Part shown: piece after piece, positions 36,247 through 44,946 of the stretch
Layout of the letters: the number at the start of each line of letters is the position of its first letter
Position numbering within the stretch: position 1 is the first letter of the stretch
Assembly (NCBI RefSeq): GCF_900115865.1
Contig: NZ_FOXY01000003.1
Location: forward strand, 124,001-188,000
Reading direction: 5' to 3'
Length of the DNA: 64,000 nt
DNA from: Donghicola eburneus
Lineage (GTDB): Bacteria; Pseudomonadota; Alphaproteobacteria; Rhodobacterales; Rhodobacteraceae
Notes under the pieces: model-generated
Told to the model about the DNA's origin: nothing
The model's database searches: none
The model's input: the letters and a program-made list of their open reading frames with translations, nothing else
Made by a program: the position numbers and the translations under genes

Positions 36247-37359
36247 TTACTGCAGCAGCCATGCCTGGTACTGTGCATCCAGGTCATCGCGGTAGCTTGC
36301 CCACCAGTCGTAGTTGAACAGGAAGGTGTTCTGCGCGTTGTTGGGATCTGTCGGCATGTGAGGCGCCATTTCGATGCCCAGTTCGGCGTGCTGACCAACC
36401 AGCGGTGCCGACGATGCGCGTGCAGGGCCGTACGAGATGTACTTGGCCTGATCTGCCAGACGCTGAGTGTCGGTCGCGAACTTCACGAAGTCCAGCGCAC
36501 GTGCTTCACGGTCTGCGGGCAGACCAGCGGGGATGATCCAACCGTCGAGGTCAAACATCTGCCAGTCCCAGAGCATGCCGATGGGCTGACCCTGCTCGGC
36601 AATCGCCGAGAACAGACGACCATTGTAGGTCGAACCAATGGTCACTTCGCCGTCAGCCAGCAGCTGGGGTGTTTCGGCGCCAGCCGACCACCAGACAACA
36701 TCGTCCTTGATGGTGTCGAGCTTGGCGAATGCGCGCTGGACGCCTTCTTCGGTTTCCAGAGTGTCGTAGACGTCTTCGATTGCGACGCCGTCACAGATCA
36801 GAGCCCACTCCATGTTGCCGATCGGGCGCTTTTCGAGTGCGCGCTTGCCGGGGAAGGTTTCGGTGTCGAAGATGTCACAAACGCTGGTCGGAGCGGTGTC
36901 CAGCAGGTCGGTGCGATAGCCGAAGGTGGTCGAATAGACGATCTGCGGGATGAAGCACTCGCTGACGATCAGATCGCCAAAGTCTTCGGACGCTTTGGTG
37001 CCGTCAGGCGCGTCTGCCAGCATGGTGTCAGGGTCGATTTCCAGCGCCAGGCCTTCGTCGCAAAGACGCATCGCGTCTGCGGCCACAACGTCAACGACGT
37101 CCCAAGTGATGTTGCCAGCTTCGGACATCGCGCGCAGCTTGGTCACTGCTTCGGCCGAGCTTTCGTCGGTGACAACTTCGAGGCCTTCGTTCATTTCGAC
37201 GTAGGGTTCGACGTATGCTTTCACCTGGCTGTTCTGATAGGCGCCGCCCCACGACACAACGGTCATCGAGTCAGCCATCGAGCCATGGCCTTCGGCGAAT
37301 GCAGCACCGGCGGCAACGGTCAGAGCCGTGGTGGTCAGCATCATTTTGGTGAGTTTCAT
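36247..37359 (-). CDS. Periplasmic substrate-binding protein, PotD/spermidine-putrescine type
   Basis: A 370-aa exported binding protein with a Sec signal peptide (cleavage near AFA, residue 22), then an SBP_bac_8 fold beginning MTVVSWGGAYQNSQVKAYVE. Residues such as WGGAY, DVVDVVAADAM, GNMEWALICDG and WWSAGAETPQLL resemble PotD-like proteins. The substrate could be polyamines, opines or related amines; this cannot be fixed by eye. Second gene of the ABC operon. Confidence 0.85.
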   Translation of the reverse strand: MKLTKMMLTTTALTVAAGAAFAEGHGSMADSMTVVSWGGAYQNSQVKAYVEPYVEMNEGLEVVTDESSAEAVTKLRAMSEAGNITWDVVDVVAADAMRLCDEGLALEIDPDTMLADAPDGTKASEDFGDLIVSECFIPQIVYSTTFGYRTDLLDTAPTSVCDIFDTETFPGKRALEKRPIGNMEWALICDGVAIEDVYDTLETEEGVQRAFAKLDTIKDDVVWWSAGAETPQLLADGEVTIGSTYNGRLFSAIAEQGQPIGMLWDWQMFDLDGWIIPAGLPADREARALDFVKFATDTQRLADQAKYISYGPARASSAPLVGQHAELGIEMAPHMPTDPNNAQNTFLFNYDWWASYRDDLDAQYQAWLLQ

Positions 37360-37461
37360 TTCTTACTCCCTAATAGGCGCCCGGATTTTGATATTGATGA
37401 TTCCCAGCCCCGGGACAGGCCGTGAAATCCTTCCCTCGCATCCGACCTCGTCTGCGAGGCG

Positions 37462-37485
37462 CCGCAGCGATTTTGTTCGCTGCGG
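37462..37485 (-). other. Stem-loop between ATPase and binding-protein genes
   Basis: A perfect 9-bp stem, CCGCAGCGA / TCGCTGCGG, loop of six, 25 bases after the ATPase stop codon and upstream of the binding-protein gene. There is no T-tract. May be a processing or stability element. Confidence 0.45.
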
Positions 37486-37510
37486 TATCTCTGAGTGTAA
37501 CGCTTAATTA

Positions 37511-38611
37511 TCAGGCGTCCAGCGCGCGGCAGTCATCTGCCAGCCAGCCGATTTCGATCATCTCGCCGGGCTTGAGGCGACGCTGATCCGGAGCGTTACG
37601 GGTTTTGATCACAAAGTCTTCGCGGCCCGCGACACGCAGGCGCGTGCGGAAGATGTCGCCCATGTAGACGAATTCCAGCACTTCGGCCTGCAATGTGTGT
37701 GCGTCGGGGTGCAGACGGGATTTGTCGATCTCGACACGCTCTGGGCGGATCGAAACAAGCGTGCGCTCGCCAGGCTTGCTGACATTCACAGGCTTGCAGT
37801 CGATCGTTTCACCGCTGTCCAGCTTGACGATTGCATAGCCGTCCCTGATCTCCTGCACAGTGCCGTCCAGTGTGTTATTCTCGCCGATGAACTGCGCAAC
37901 GAAGCTGTTTTGCGGCGCTTCGTATAGTTCGTCCGGTGGGGCCAACTGTTGAATGCGGCCGTCGTTAAATACGGCGACGCGGTCCGACATGGTAAGCGCT
38001 TCGGTCTGGTCGTGCGTCACATACACAGTTGTGATGCCCAGATCATGCGCGATGCGGGTGATTTCGAACTGCATGTGTTCGCGCAGCTGCTTGTCGAGCG
38101 CACCGAGTGGTTCGTCCATCAGAACCAGCTCGGGTTCGAACACCAAAGCGCGGGCCAGAGCAATACGCTGCTGCTGACCACCCGAGAGCTGCGCAGGGCG
38201 ACGACCGCCAAAGGCACCCATCTGAACCATGTCCAGAGCGCGCTTTACTTTCGCTTCGCGTTCGGACTTGCCGAGCTTGCGCACTTCCAGAGGGAAGGCG
38301 AGGTTCTCGGCGACGGTCATGTGGGGGAAAAGCGCGTAGTTCTGAAAGACCATCCCGATGCCGCGCTTGTGGGGCGGGATGTTGTTGATGGGCTTCCCAT
38401 CTAGCTTGATCTCGCCGTAGGTGGCGGTCTCAAAGCCTGCCAGCATCATCAGGCAGGTGGTTTTGCCAGAACCCGACGGCCCGAGCATCGTGAGGAACTC
38501 GCCCTTCGGCAGCGACAGGTTAAGGTCTTTGACGACTAATGTTTCGCCGTCATAGCTTTTTTGCACGCGTTCGAAGGCAACGAACGCATCGTTTGAATGT
38601 GTTTGCGCCAA
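37511..38611 (-). CDS. ABC transporter ATPase, PotA type (TTG start)
   Basis: A 366-aa ATPase with Walker A GPSGSGKT, signature LSGGQQQRIALARAL, Walker B LVLMDEPLGALD and switch His (THDQTEAL), then a C-terminal TOBE domain (about 285-360). The TTG at 38611 (MAQTHSND) was chosen because AGGGAG lies six bases upstream and the next ATG would remove the Walker A strand. First gene of the ATPase-binding protein-permease-permease operon. Confidence 0.9.
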   Translation of the reverse strand: MAQTHSNDAFVAFERVQKSYDGETLVVKDLNLSLPKGEFLTMLGPSGSGKTTCLMMLAGFETATYGEIKLDGKPINNIPPHKRGIGMVFQNYALFPHMTVAENLAFPLEVRKLGKSEREAKVKRALDMVQMGAFGGRRPAQLSGGQQQRIALARALVFEPELVLMDEPLGALDKQLREHMQFEITRIAHDLGITTVYVTHDQTEALTMSDRVAVFNDGRIQQLAPPDELYEAPQNSFVAQFIGENNTLDGTVQEIRDGYAIVKLDSGETIDCKPVNVSKPGERTLVSIRPERVEIDKSRLHPDAHTLQAEVLEFVYMGDIFRTRLRVAGREDFVIKTRNAPDQRRLKPGEMIEIGWLADDCRALDA

Positions 38612-38659
38612 AACTGGCTCCCTGTGTATGCGGCAGCTTTTGTGCTGCACTTTTTCGCT

Positions 38660-38684
38660 CTCGACTAAAACCCGTGCAGTCGAG
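38660..38684. promoter_or_regulatory. Inverted repeat upstream of the polyamine-type ABC operon
   Basis: CTCGACT / AGTCGAG, 11 bases apart, 49-73 bases upstream of the ATPase start. It could be an operator or a leader hairpin. No regulator gene is adjacent. Confidence 0.35.
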
Positions 38685-39015
38685 TCTTGCAACAGTGGGT
38701 TTTGGTGAATTCGGTACTCGCCAAGCAAGTCAGTCCAAACGTTTAATTTGCTGCGTGGAAGCCGACCAAATGGACTGCGAAAACGACCCATACGGTGAAT
38801 CCGGTGCGCACCAAGGGTGCACTTTTCCTAGGCATACAAGGCTATGAGGACGCAGCCAGAGGTCTGGTTCCGACTGGAAGATAGCTGCGGGCTGGATGTC
38901 TCCGAGGCCGGAACTAAGCCGTATTATACCCGCGACAAGCCCTTAGCGCGGAAAGGTAAAATTTTCGCGACGCTCTTTCCGAAATCTCGGCGGCGTGGTC
39001 CGCTGCCTGCAGATT

Positions 39016-39042
39016 GGGCGAATCGAATCAATTGATTCGCCC
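39016..39042. promoter_or_regulatory. Nested palindrome upstream of the argE-like gene
   Basis: GGGCGAATC at 39016-39024 and GATTCGCCC at 39034-39042 form a 9-bp inverted repeat. Inside it GAATCAATTGATTC (39025-39038) is itself a perfect 14-base palindrome. The element lies 111 bases before the argE-like start. Operator-like. Confidence 0.4.
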
Positions 39043-39152
39043 GCTAACGTCCCGTCCATGCGCGTGTGTGGGCAGGGCTGCACAAAGTGTCTTGATTCCT
39101 GAACCGCGCCCTTCAGTATGCGGGCAAAGACCAATTCGAAAAGTGACGCAAC

Positions 39153-40313
39153 ATGAGCACCTTATCCCGTGCACAAGACATTCTGGGTGATCTGATACGC
39201 TTTCCGACGATCTCGGTTGATAGCAATTTGCAGATGATCGAATATCTCAAACAGACCCTGACCGATGCTGGTGCCGAGGTTATGATTCAGTCGGACCCGA
39301 CGGGGACAAAGGCGAATCTTTGGGCAACGCTAGGGCCCAAGCTGGACGGCGGGATTGTTCTGTCTGGCCACACTGACGTGGTGCCTGTGGCAGATCAGGA
39401 CTGGACCGAGGACCCCTTCGAAATGTCCCTGCGCGATGGTCGGCTGTATGGTCGCGGCACCTGCGACATGAAGGGCTTTATTGCGTGCTGTCTGGCCCTA
39501 TTGGAAAAGGTCGAGGCAGACACGCTGCAACGACCTCTGCACTTTGCGTTCACCTATGACGAGGAGACAGGCTGCCTTGGAGCGCAGTCGTTGGTGGAGG
39601 AGTTACGGAGTTTTCCACTAAAACCGGCGATTTGCGTAATTGGCGAGCCAACTGGCATGCGCGTGATCGAAGGGCACAAAGGCTGCTGCGAGTACACCAC
39701 TCACTTTACCGGGCTCGAAGGGCACGGAAGTGCGCCGGATGCCGGCCTGAATGCGGTGGAATATGCCGTGAAATACGTGAGCCACCTGCTTGAAGTGCGC
39801 GAGGGTCTGAAAGCCAGAGCACCGGAAAATGGCAGGTTTGACCCGCCATGGACGACACTGAATATCGGAGGATTGCACGGTGGTGTCGCCCACAACGTGA
39901 TCCCTGGCAAAGCTCACGTGGAATGGGAATTCCGTCCGGTGCAGAACTCGGACTACGACTACGTGACCGGAGAAGTGCGCCGCTACGTGCAAGAGACTCT
40001 GCTGCCCGAAATGCAAAAGAATTGGCCCGACGCGAACATCGTGACCGAAACCATTGGCGAGGTCGCAGGTCTGGAGCCCATGGACACCAATGAAGCGCGC
40101 GATCTGGTGCTGGCGCTGACCGGCGAGAATGATGTGGACGTTGTTGCCTTTGCGACCGAAGGTGGGCTGTTCCAGTCGATTGGCATGGATGTTGTGGTCT
40201 GCGGTCCCGGCTACATCGCGCAGGCGCACAAGCCGGACGAATATGTCGAACTTTCGCAGCTGGCGGAGTGTCTGGACATGCTGGACGGCATCGCTGCGCG
40301 TTTGGCGTCTTAA
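39153..40313 (+). CDS. argE: Acetylornithine deacetylase-like M20 peptidase
   Basis: A 386-aa M20-family metallohydrolase of the ArgE type. Zinc ligands and catalytic residues are visible: SGHTDVVP (His, about 72), GRGTCDMKGF (bridging Asp), TYDEETGCLGA (Glu-Glu) and GEPTGM; the C-terminal CGPGYIAQAHKPDEYVE holds the last His. ArgE deacetylates N-acetylornithine. Alphaproteobacteria usually use ArgJ, so this may act on another N-acyl amino acid or polyamine delivered by the divergent ABC transporter. ArgE-type assignment good; substrate uncertain. Confidence 0.85.
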   Translation: MSTLSRAQDILGDLIRFPTISVDSNLQMIEYLKQTLTDAGAEVMIQSDPTGTKANLWATLGPKLDGGIVLSGHTDVVPVADQDWTEDPFEMSLRDGRLYGRGTCDMKGFIACCLALLEKVEADTLQRPLHFAFTYDEETGCLGAQSLVEELRSFPLKPAICVIGEPTGMRVIEGHKGCCEYTTHFTGLEGHGSAPDAGLNAVEYAVKYVSHLLEVREGLKARAPENGRFDPPWTTLNIGGLHGGVAHNVIPGKAHVEWEFRPVQNSDYDYVTGEVRRYVQETLLPEMQKNWPDANIVTETIGEVAGLEPMDTNEARDLVLALTGENDVDVVAFATEGGLFQSIGMDVVVCGPGYIAQAHKPDEYVELSQLAECLDMLDGIAARLAS

Positions 40314-40375
40314 AAACGAAGGCGCGCCATAGATCAGGATTTGACTTTTCTTGGCGCTCGGGAAACACCGCTGCT

Positions 40376-41500
40376 ATGACCAAAGACGTATTGAATGCGC
40401 GCTTAATTCAGGGCCGAACACTAGCACACGCAGCGTTGCCCGATGGCGCACGCCGCACATCGAAGCTATCAGCAAAATACCACCGCGAAGGGTATGCCGA
40501 AGCGTTCGACGATACGACCCTGTGGTACGACGCTGTGTATCGAAAGGGCCGCGTGCATCTGGTGTGTCCCAAGCTGAATAACTTGAAGGCCGAGGTTCAG
40601 AAGGGATCTTTTTCGCTGGATGGCTTGCCCGTACGTATTGCGCGTATCCGCCAGTTTTATCGCCACGATATCATCGAGTTGCCCTCGACCACGTGTCCGT
40701 CGGAGGTGCGTCTCAGGGCTTTCGGCGGAACCATCACGTCCCCAGTGCATGCCGAAGAAACCGATCCATTTGCCGGACTGAATACTGCGCTCTGTCTGTC
40801 CAAGGACAATGAGTTGCGTTGGATCACCGACTTCGCCCGTTACCATGTCGAGATGCACGGGCTCGAGGCGCTGGTGCTGCTGGACAACGGCTCGACGAGT
40901 TACAGCGTTCAGGACATCGAAGATGCGCTGTCCTTGACCGATTTGAAGCGGATCATGGTGGTGTCGGTCCCTTGGAAATATGGTCCTCGGGGACGTGCAC
41001 CTTATGCGCGGACGGAGAAGTATCTGCAAACTGCGCTCTTTAATGTGCTCCGGCTGCGCTGGATGCGACAGGCGCGCGCTGTCCTAAGCTGTGATGTCGA
41101 CGAGCTGATCTACACGCCGGGGACGACGATCTTTGATCTGGCTTTGAAGTCGTGGGGCGGGTTCGTGCGAGTGCCGGGATACTGGCGTTATCCCGACCCA
41201 GAGGCATCCGATCCCTCGCTGCATTCCAGCCACACGCACATGAAAAAGAGCGAGAAGCCCTGTCCCACCAAGTGGTGCATTAATCCTTCGGGGCCGCTAG
41301 GTGGCTTTCAGTGGGACACCCATCTGCTGGAAAGATTGCCTTTGCCGAGCCTGTTCAAGTCGAAGCAGGGCAAGTTTTGGCATTGCCGGTCGACGACCAC
41401 GGGCTGGAAATCCAACCGCCAACTCAAACAACAGAGTGATCTGGAGCCGGATCGGGAAACCGCCGAAGCGTTGGCTCAGGTGTTTAACCCGCCCGCCTGA
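40376..41500 (+). CDS. Glycosyltransferase, GT2-4/GT92-like
   Basis: A 374-aa protein with the Glyco_tranf_2_4 pattern: NELRWITDFARYHVEMHGLE then LVLLDNGSTSYSVQD, and SCDVDELIY (about 240), a DxD-type metal-binding motif. It also has a WXXH-like WHCRSTTTGWK near the C-terminus. No signal or membrane segment. Donor and acceptor unknown. The GGGA-type RBS is weak. Cell-surface polysaccharide synthesis is likely, as other glycan genes lie at 44.9-47.5 kb. Confidence 0.75.
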   Translation: MTKDVLNARLIQGRTLAHAALPDGARRTSKLSAKYHREGYAEAFDDTTLWYDAVYRKGRVHLVCPKLNNLKAEVQKGSFSLDGLPVRIARIRQFYRHDIIELPSTTCPSEVRLRAFGGTITSPVHAEETDPFAGLNTALCLSKDNELRWITDFARYHVEMHGLEALVLLDNGSTSYSVQDIEDALSLTDLKRIMVVSVPWKYGPRGRAPYARTEKYLQTALFNVLRLRWMRQARAVLSCDVDELIYTPGTTIFDLALKSWGGFVRVPGYWRYPDPEASDPSLHSSHTHMKKSEKPCPTKWCINPSGPLGGFQWDTHLLERLPLPSLFKSKQGKFWHCRSTTTGWKSNRQLKQQSDLEPDRETAEALAQVFNPPA

Positions 41501-41577
41501 CGTTGCGCCGCTCTTGTTCCGATGGCGCGGGCGTGACAAGTTGACCAAAGAGTCAATTCCAGATCACAGGAAGCACC

Positions 41578-42555
41578 GTGCCTTCGACCTACGATCTTGC
41601 GCCAGACGCGGACTTTGCCCGCAATCCGGGCGTTCCGCTGGATATGGCATGGGTGAACGCCGCCCAAGCCAACACCCCCGCCATTCAACGCCGATGTGCG
41701 ACCTTGCCTGGTCGCCGCAGCGTGAAGAAAGACTATCAAGCCGCTTGGCTGTGCCGCGCGATCAGTTGCATCGACCTGACCACCTTGTCGGGTGATGACA
41801 CTGTGGGCCGCGTCGCCCGCCTGACCGCCAAGGCCCGCCAACCCGTCCGCGCCGACATCCTGAGCGCCTTGGGCATGGAGGGGCTGACCGTTGGCGCCGT
41901 CTGTGTGTATCACGACATGATCGAAGCTGCGGTCAAAGGGCTGGATGGCTCTGGCATTCCTGTCGCAGCGGTGTCCACGGGGTTTCCTGCGGGTCTGTCG
42001 CCTTTGCACCTGCGGATCGCTGAAATCGAAGAGTCGGTGAAATCGGGTGCGCATGAAATCGATATCGTGATTTCGCGCCGCCACGTGCTGAGTGGCAACT
42101 GGCAGGCGCTGTACGATGAAATGCGCGCCTTCCGCGATGCCTGCGGGCATGCCCATGTCAAAGCGATCCTCGCCACGGGCGAGCTTGGCACTCTGCGCAA
42201 CGTCGCCAAAGCCAGCCTGATTTGCATGATGGCGGGTGCCGACTTTATCAAAACTTCGACCGGCAAAGAGCCTGTGAACGCGACCCTGCCTGTGACGCTG
42301 GTGATGCTGCGGGCGATCCGCGATTACTACGCACAGACTGGCCATGTTGTCGGCTACAAACCCGCGGGCGGGATCAGCAAGGCCAAGGATGCGATCAACT
42401 ATCTGGCCCTGATCAAAGAGGAACTCGGCGACCGCTGGCTGCGCCCCGATCTGTTCCGCTTTGGCGCGTCGTCCCTGCTCGGCGACATTGAACGCCAGCT
42501 CGAACACCACATCACCGGCGCTTATTCCGCCGCTTACCGCCACCCGATGGGGTAA
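41578..42555 (+). CDS. deoC: Deoxyribose-phosphate aldolase
   Basis: A 325-aa class I aldolase that cleaves deoxyribose-5-phosphate to glyceraldehyde-3-phosphate and acetaldehyde. Residues near the Schiff-base Lys are ADFIKTSTGKEP (about 220-230), with VKAILATGELGTL (second catalytic Lys region), IDLTTL at the first Asp and VGYKPAGGI. Long form with N-terminal extension as in animals and many proteobacteria. GTG start with AGGAAG upstream. The aldehyde dehydrogenase gene starts six bases after its stop, so acetaldehyde is probably oxidised directly. Confidence 0.9.
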   Translation: MPSTYDLAPDADFARNPGVPLDMAWVNAAQANTPAIQRRCATLPGRRSVKKDYQAAWLCRAISCIDLTTLSGDDTVGRVARLTAKARQPVRADILSALGMEGLTVGAVCVYHDMIEAAVKGLDGSGIPVAAVSTGFPAGLSPLHLRIAEIEESVKSGAHEIDIVISRRHVLSGNWQALYDEMRAFRDACGHAHVKAILATGELGTLRNVAKASLICMMAGADFIKTSTGKEPVNATLPVTLVMLRAIRDYYAQTGHVVGYKPAGGISKAKDAINYLALIKEELGDRWLRPDLFRFGASSLLGDIERQLEHHITGAYSAAYRHPMG

Positions 42556-42561
42556 TCCGAC

Positions 42562-44904
42562 ATGTCCGTGAAAGAGATTTTTGAGACCATGAGCTACGGT
42601 CCCGCCCCCGAATCCGCCGCCGAGGCGCTGGCTTGGCTGGTCGATAATGGCAGCAGCTTTGGCCATTTTATCAACGGTGCCTTCACCGAGGTTGGCGACA
42701 CCTTTGAAACCCGCAACCCTGCGACGGGCGAGGTTCTGGCCGAACTGACCCAAGCCACCCAAGCCGACGTTGATGCCGCCGTGGATGCCGCCCGCGCAGC
42801 CCAGCCGAAGTGGGAGGCTTTGGGCGGGGCAGGCCGTGCGCGGTACATGTACGCGCTCGCCCGTGCGCTGCAGAAACACGGGCGGCTGCTTGCCGTGCTG
42901 GAGACTTTGGACAACGGCAAGCCGATCCGCGAGTCGCGCGACATCGACATCCCCTTGGTGCAGCGCCACTTCTACCACCACGCAGGCCACGCGCAGTTGA
43001 TGGACAAGACCATGGCAGACCGTGCCCCCGTGGGTGTGTGCGGACATGTGATCCCGTGGAATTTCCCGCTGCTGATGCTGGCGTGGAAGGTCGCGCCTGC
43101 CATCGCAATGGGCAACACCGTGGTTCTGAAGCCCGCCGAATACACCAGCCTGACCGCCCTGTGCTTTGCCGACATCTGCCGTCAGATCGGCCTGCCTGCG
43201 GGTGTGGTGAACATCGTGACAGGCGACGGCGCGGTCGGCGAAATGGTGGTGAATGCCGACGTTGATAAGGTCGCGTTCACTGGTTCAACTTCTGTTGGCC
43301 GCAAAATTCGCGAGGCGACGGCTGGCGCTGGCAAAGGGCTGACGCTCGAGTTGGGGGGCAAGTCCGCCTACATCGTGTTCGAGGACGCCGATCTGGACAG
43401 CGCGGTCGAGGGCCTCGTCGATGCGATCTGGTTTAACCAAGGGCAGGTCTGCTGCGCAGGTTCGCGCCTGATCGTGCAAGAGGGCATCGCCGATGACTTC
43501 CATGCGCGGCTGAGGGCACGGATGGATCGGCTGCGGGTCGGGAACCCCTTGGACAAATGCATCGACGTGGGCGCGATCGTGGACCACGTGCAGGTGGAAA
43601 CCATCACGAAACTGGTTGGTAGCAACACCTCGGGTGATCTCTATCGTAGCGCCGCCGAGATGCCCACAGAGGGCTGCTATTATCCGCCGACCCTGATCAC
43701 TGGCCTGTCGCCCGCCGACACGCTGATGCAAGAGGAAATCTTTGGGCCGGTGCTGGTCTCGACCACCTTCCGCTTGCCGTCAGAGGCAGTGCAGATCGCG
43801 AACAACACGCGCTATGGCCTTGCCGCCAGTGTGTGGACCGAGAATATCAACCGTGCTTTGGATTTGGCTCCGCAGCTGGCCGCTGGCGTGGTCTGGGTGA
43901 ACGGGACCAACCTTTTCGACGCAGCTGCCGGTTTCGGCGGTGTGCGCGAGAGTGGCTTTGGCCGCGAAGGCGGATGGGAGGGACTGAGCGCCTACACCCG
44001 CCCGAACCGCGAGCCCCGTGAGCTGGCCAAGGTCGAGCCCAAAGAGGGTGACGGCCTGCCCGTGGACGCCATCGACCGGACGGCCAAGCTGTACATCGGC
44101 GGCAAACAAGCGCGGCCCGATGGCGGCTATTCCCAGCCCGTCTGGCAGGCCGATGGCGCATTGGCGGGGCTGGTCAGCATCGCCAGCCGCAAGGACATCC
44201 GCAACGCCGTTGAGGCCGCGCATGGTGCCAAAGGCTGGGCCAAGACGACCGGCCACCTGCGCGCGCAAATATTGTTCTATCTGGGCGAAAACCTGTCCGC
44301 GCGGGCTTATGAGTTCGCAGAGCGCATTGATGCCCTGACCGGACGCGGCGACGGCACGGCCGAAGTGAAGGCTGCCATTAACCGCCTGTTCACCTATGCC
44401 GCGTGGGCCGACAAATACGATGGCCGCGTGCACGGTGTCCCGATCAAGGGCGTGGCGATGGCCATGAACGAACCTGTTGGCGTAGTGGGCGCGATTTGTC
44501 CTGATGAGCGGCCCTTGCTGGGGCTGGTGTCTGTGATGGCGCCGCTGATGGCGATGGGGAATACGTCGGTCTTGATGGCGTCGGAACCCTATCCGCTGCT
44601 GGCGACGGATTTTATTCAGGTGCTCGAAACCTCTGACGTGCCTGCGGGCGTGGTGAACATCCTGACTGGCTGCCACGGCGATTTGGCCAATACGATGGCG
44701 CAGCACATGGATATGGACGCGGTCTGGAGCTTTAGCAGTTCGGACCTGTCCGGCCAGATCGAGGCTGCCAGCACGACGAACCTCAAGCGGACTTGGGTGA
44801 ACAACGCCCTGAGCCGCGATTGGATGGGCGAGGACGGCGAGGGCACAGAGTTCCTTGAGTCTGCGACTCGCGTCAAAAACATCTGGGTGCCCTACGGCGA
44901 ATAA
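42562..44904 (+). CDS. Two-domain aldehyde dehydrogenase with truncated second copy
   Basis: A 780-aa protein. Residues about 1-490 are a full aldehyde dehydrogenase: NAD-binding FTGSTSVGRKIREATAG, general-base LELGGKSAY (Glu about 263) and catalytic QGQVCCAGSRL (Cys about 296-297). Residues about 500-780 are a second ALDH-like domain (MNEPVGVVGAICPDERPLLG, VPAGVVNILTG, SFSSSDLSGQI) that stops before a catalytic domain and has no Cys motif. It follows deoC directly, so it probably oxidises the acetaldehyde formed from deoxyribose. The second half may be structural. Confidence 0.85.
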   Translation: MSVKEIFETMSYGPAPESAAEALAWLVDNGSSFGHFINGAFTEVGDTFETRNPATGEVLAELTQATQADVDAAVDAARAAQPKWEALGGAGRARYMYALARALQKHGRLLAVLETLDNGKPIRESRDIDIPLVQRHFYHHAGHAQLMDKTMADRAPVGVCGHVIPWNFPLLMLAWKVAPAIAMGNTVVLKPAEYTSLTALCFADICRQIGLPAGVVNIVTGDGAVGEMVVNADVDKVAFTGSTSVGRKIREATAGAGKGLTLELGGKSAYIVFEDADLDSAVEGLVDAIWFNQGQVCCAGSRLIVQEGIADDFHARLRARMDRLRVGNPLDKCIDVGAIVDHVQVETITKLVGSNTSGDLYRSAAEMPTEGCYYPPTLITGLSPADTLMQEEIFGPVLVSTTFRLPSEAVQIANNTRYGLAASVWTENINRALDLAPQLAAGVVWVNGTNLFDAAAGFGGVRESGFGREGGWEGLSAYTRPNREPRELAKVEPKEGDGLPVDAIDRTAKLYIGGKQARPDGGYSQPVWQADGALAGLVSIASRKDIRNAVEAAHGAKGWAKTTGHLRAQILFYLGENLSARAYEFAERIDALTGRGDGTAEVKAAINRLFTYAAWADKYDGRVHGVPIKGVAMAMNEPVGVVGAICPDERPLLGLVSVMAPLMAMGNTSVLMASEPYPLLATDFIQVLETSDVPAGVVNILTGCHGDLANTMAQHMDMDAVWSFSSSDLSGQIEAASTTNLKRTWVNNALSRDWMGEDGEGTEFLESATRVKNIWVPYGE

Positions 44905-44908
44905 AAGC

Positions 44909-44940
44909 AAACGCCCGATCTGGTCTGGATCGGGCGTTTA
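44909..44940. terminator. Bidirectional terminator after the ALDH gene
   Basis: A perfect 12-bp stem (AAACGCCCGATC / GATCGGGCGTTT), loop of seven, between the convergent ALDH and sulfotransferase genes. Confidence 0.9.
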
Positions 44941-44946
44941 CTACAT

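Larger units (their letters stand above)
38612..39152. other. 541-base intergenic region between divergent ABC and argE-like genes
   Basis: No convincing gene. An inverted repeat (38660-38684), a 9-bp inverted repeat with an internal 14-base palindrome (39016-39042) and a weak 63-codon frame (38844-39035) without good RBS are present. It should hold the promoters of both flanking units. Confidence 0.45.

Noticed and set aside
38844-39035. 63-codon frame upstream of the argE-like gene
   Set aside because: No good RBS, composition not protein-like, and its stop lies inside the nested palindrome.
41476-43047. Long antisense frame opposite deoC and the ALDH gene
   Set aside because: It shadows two well-supported genes and has no recognisable domain or RBS.
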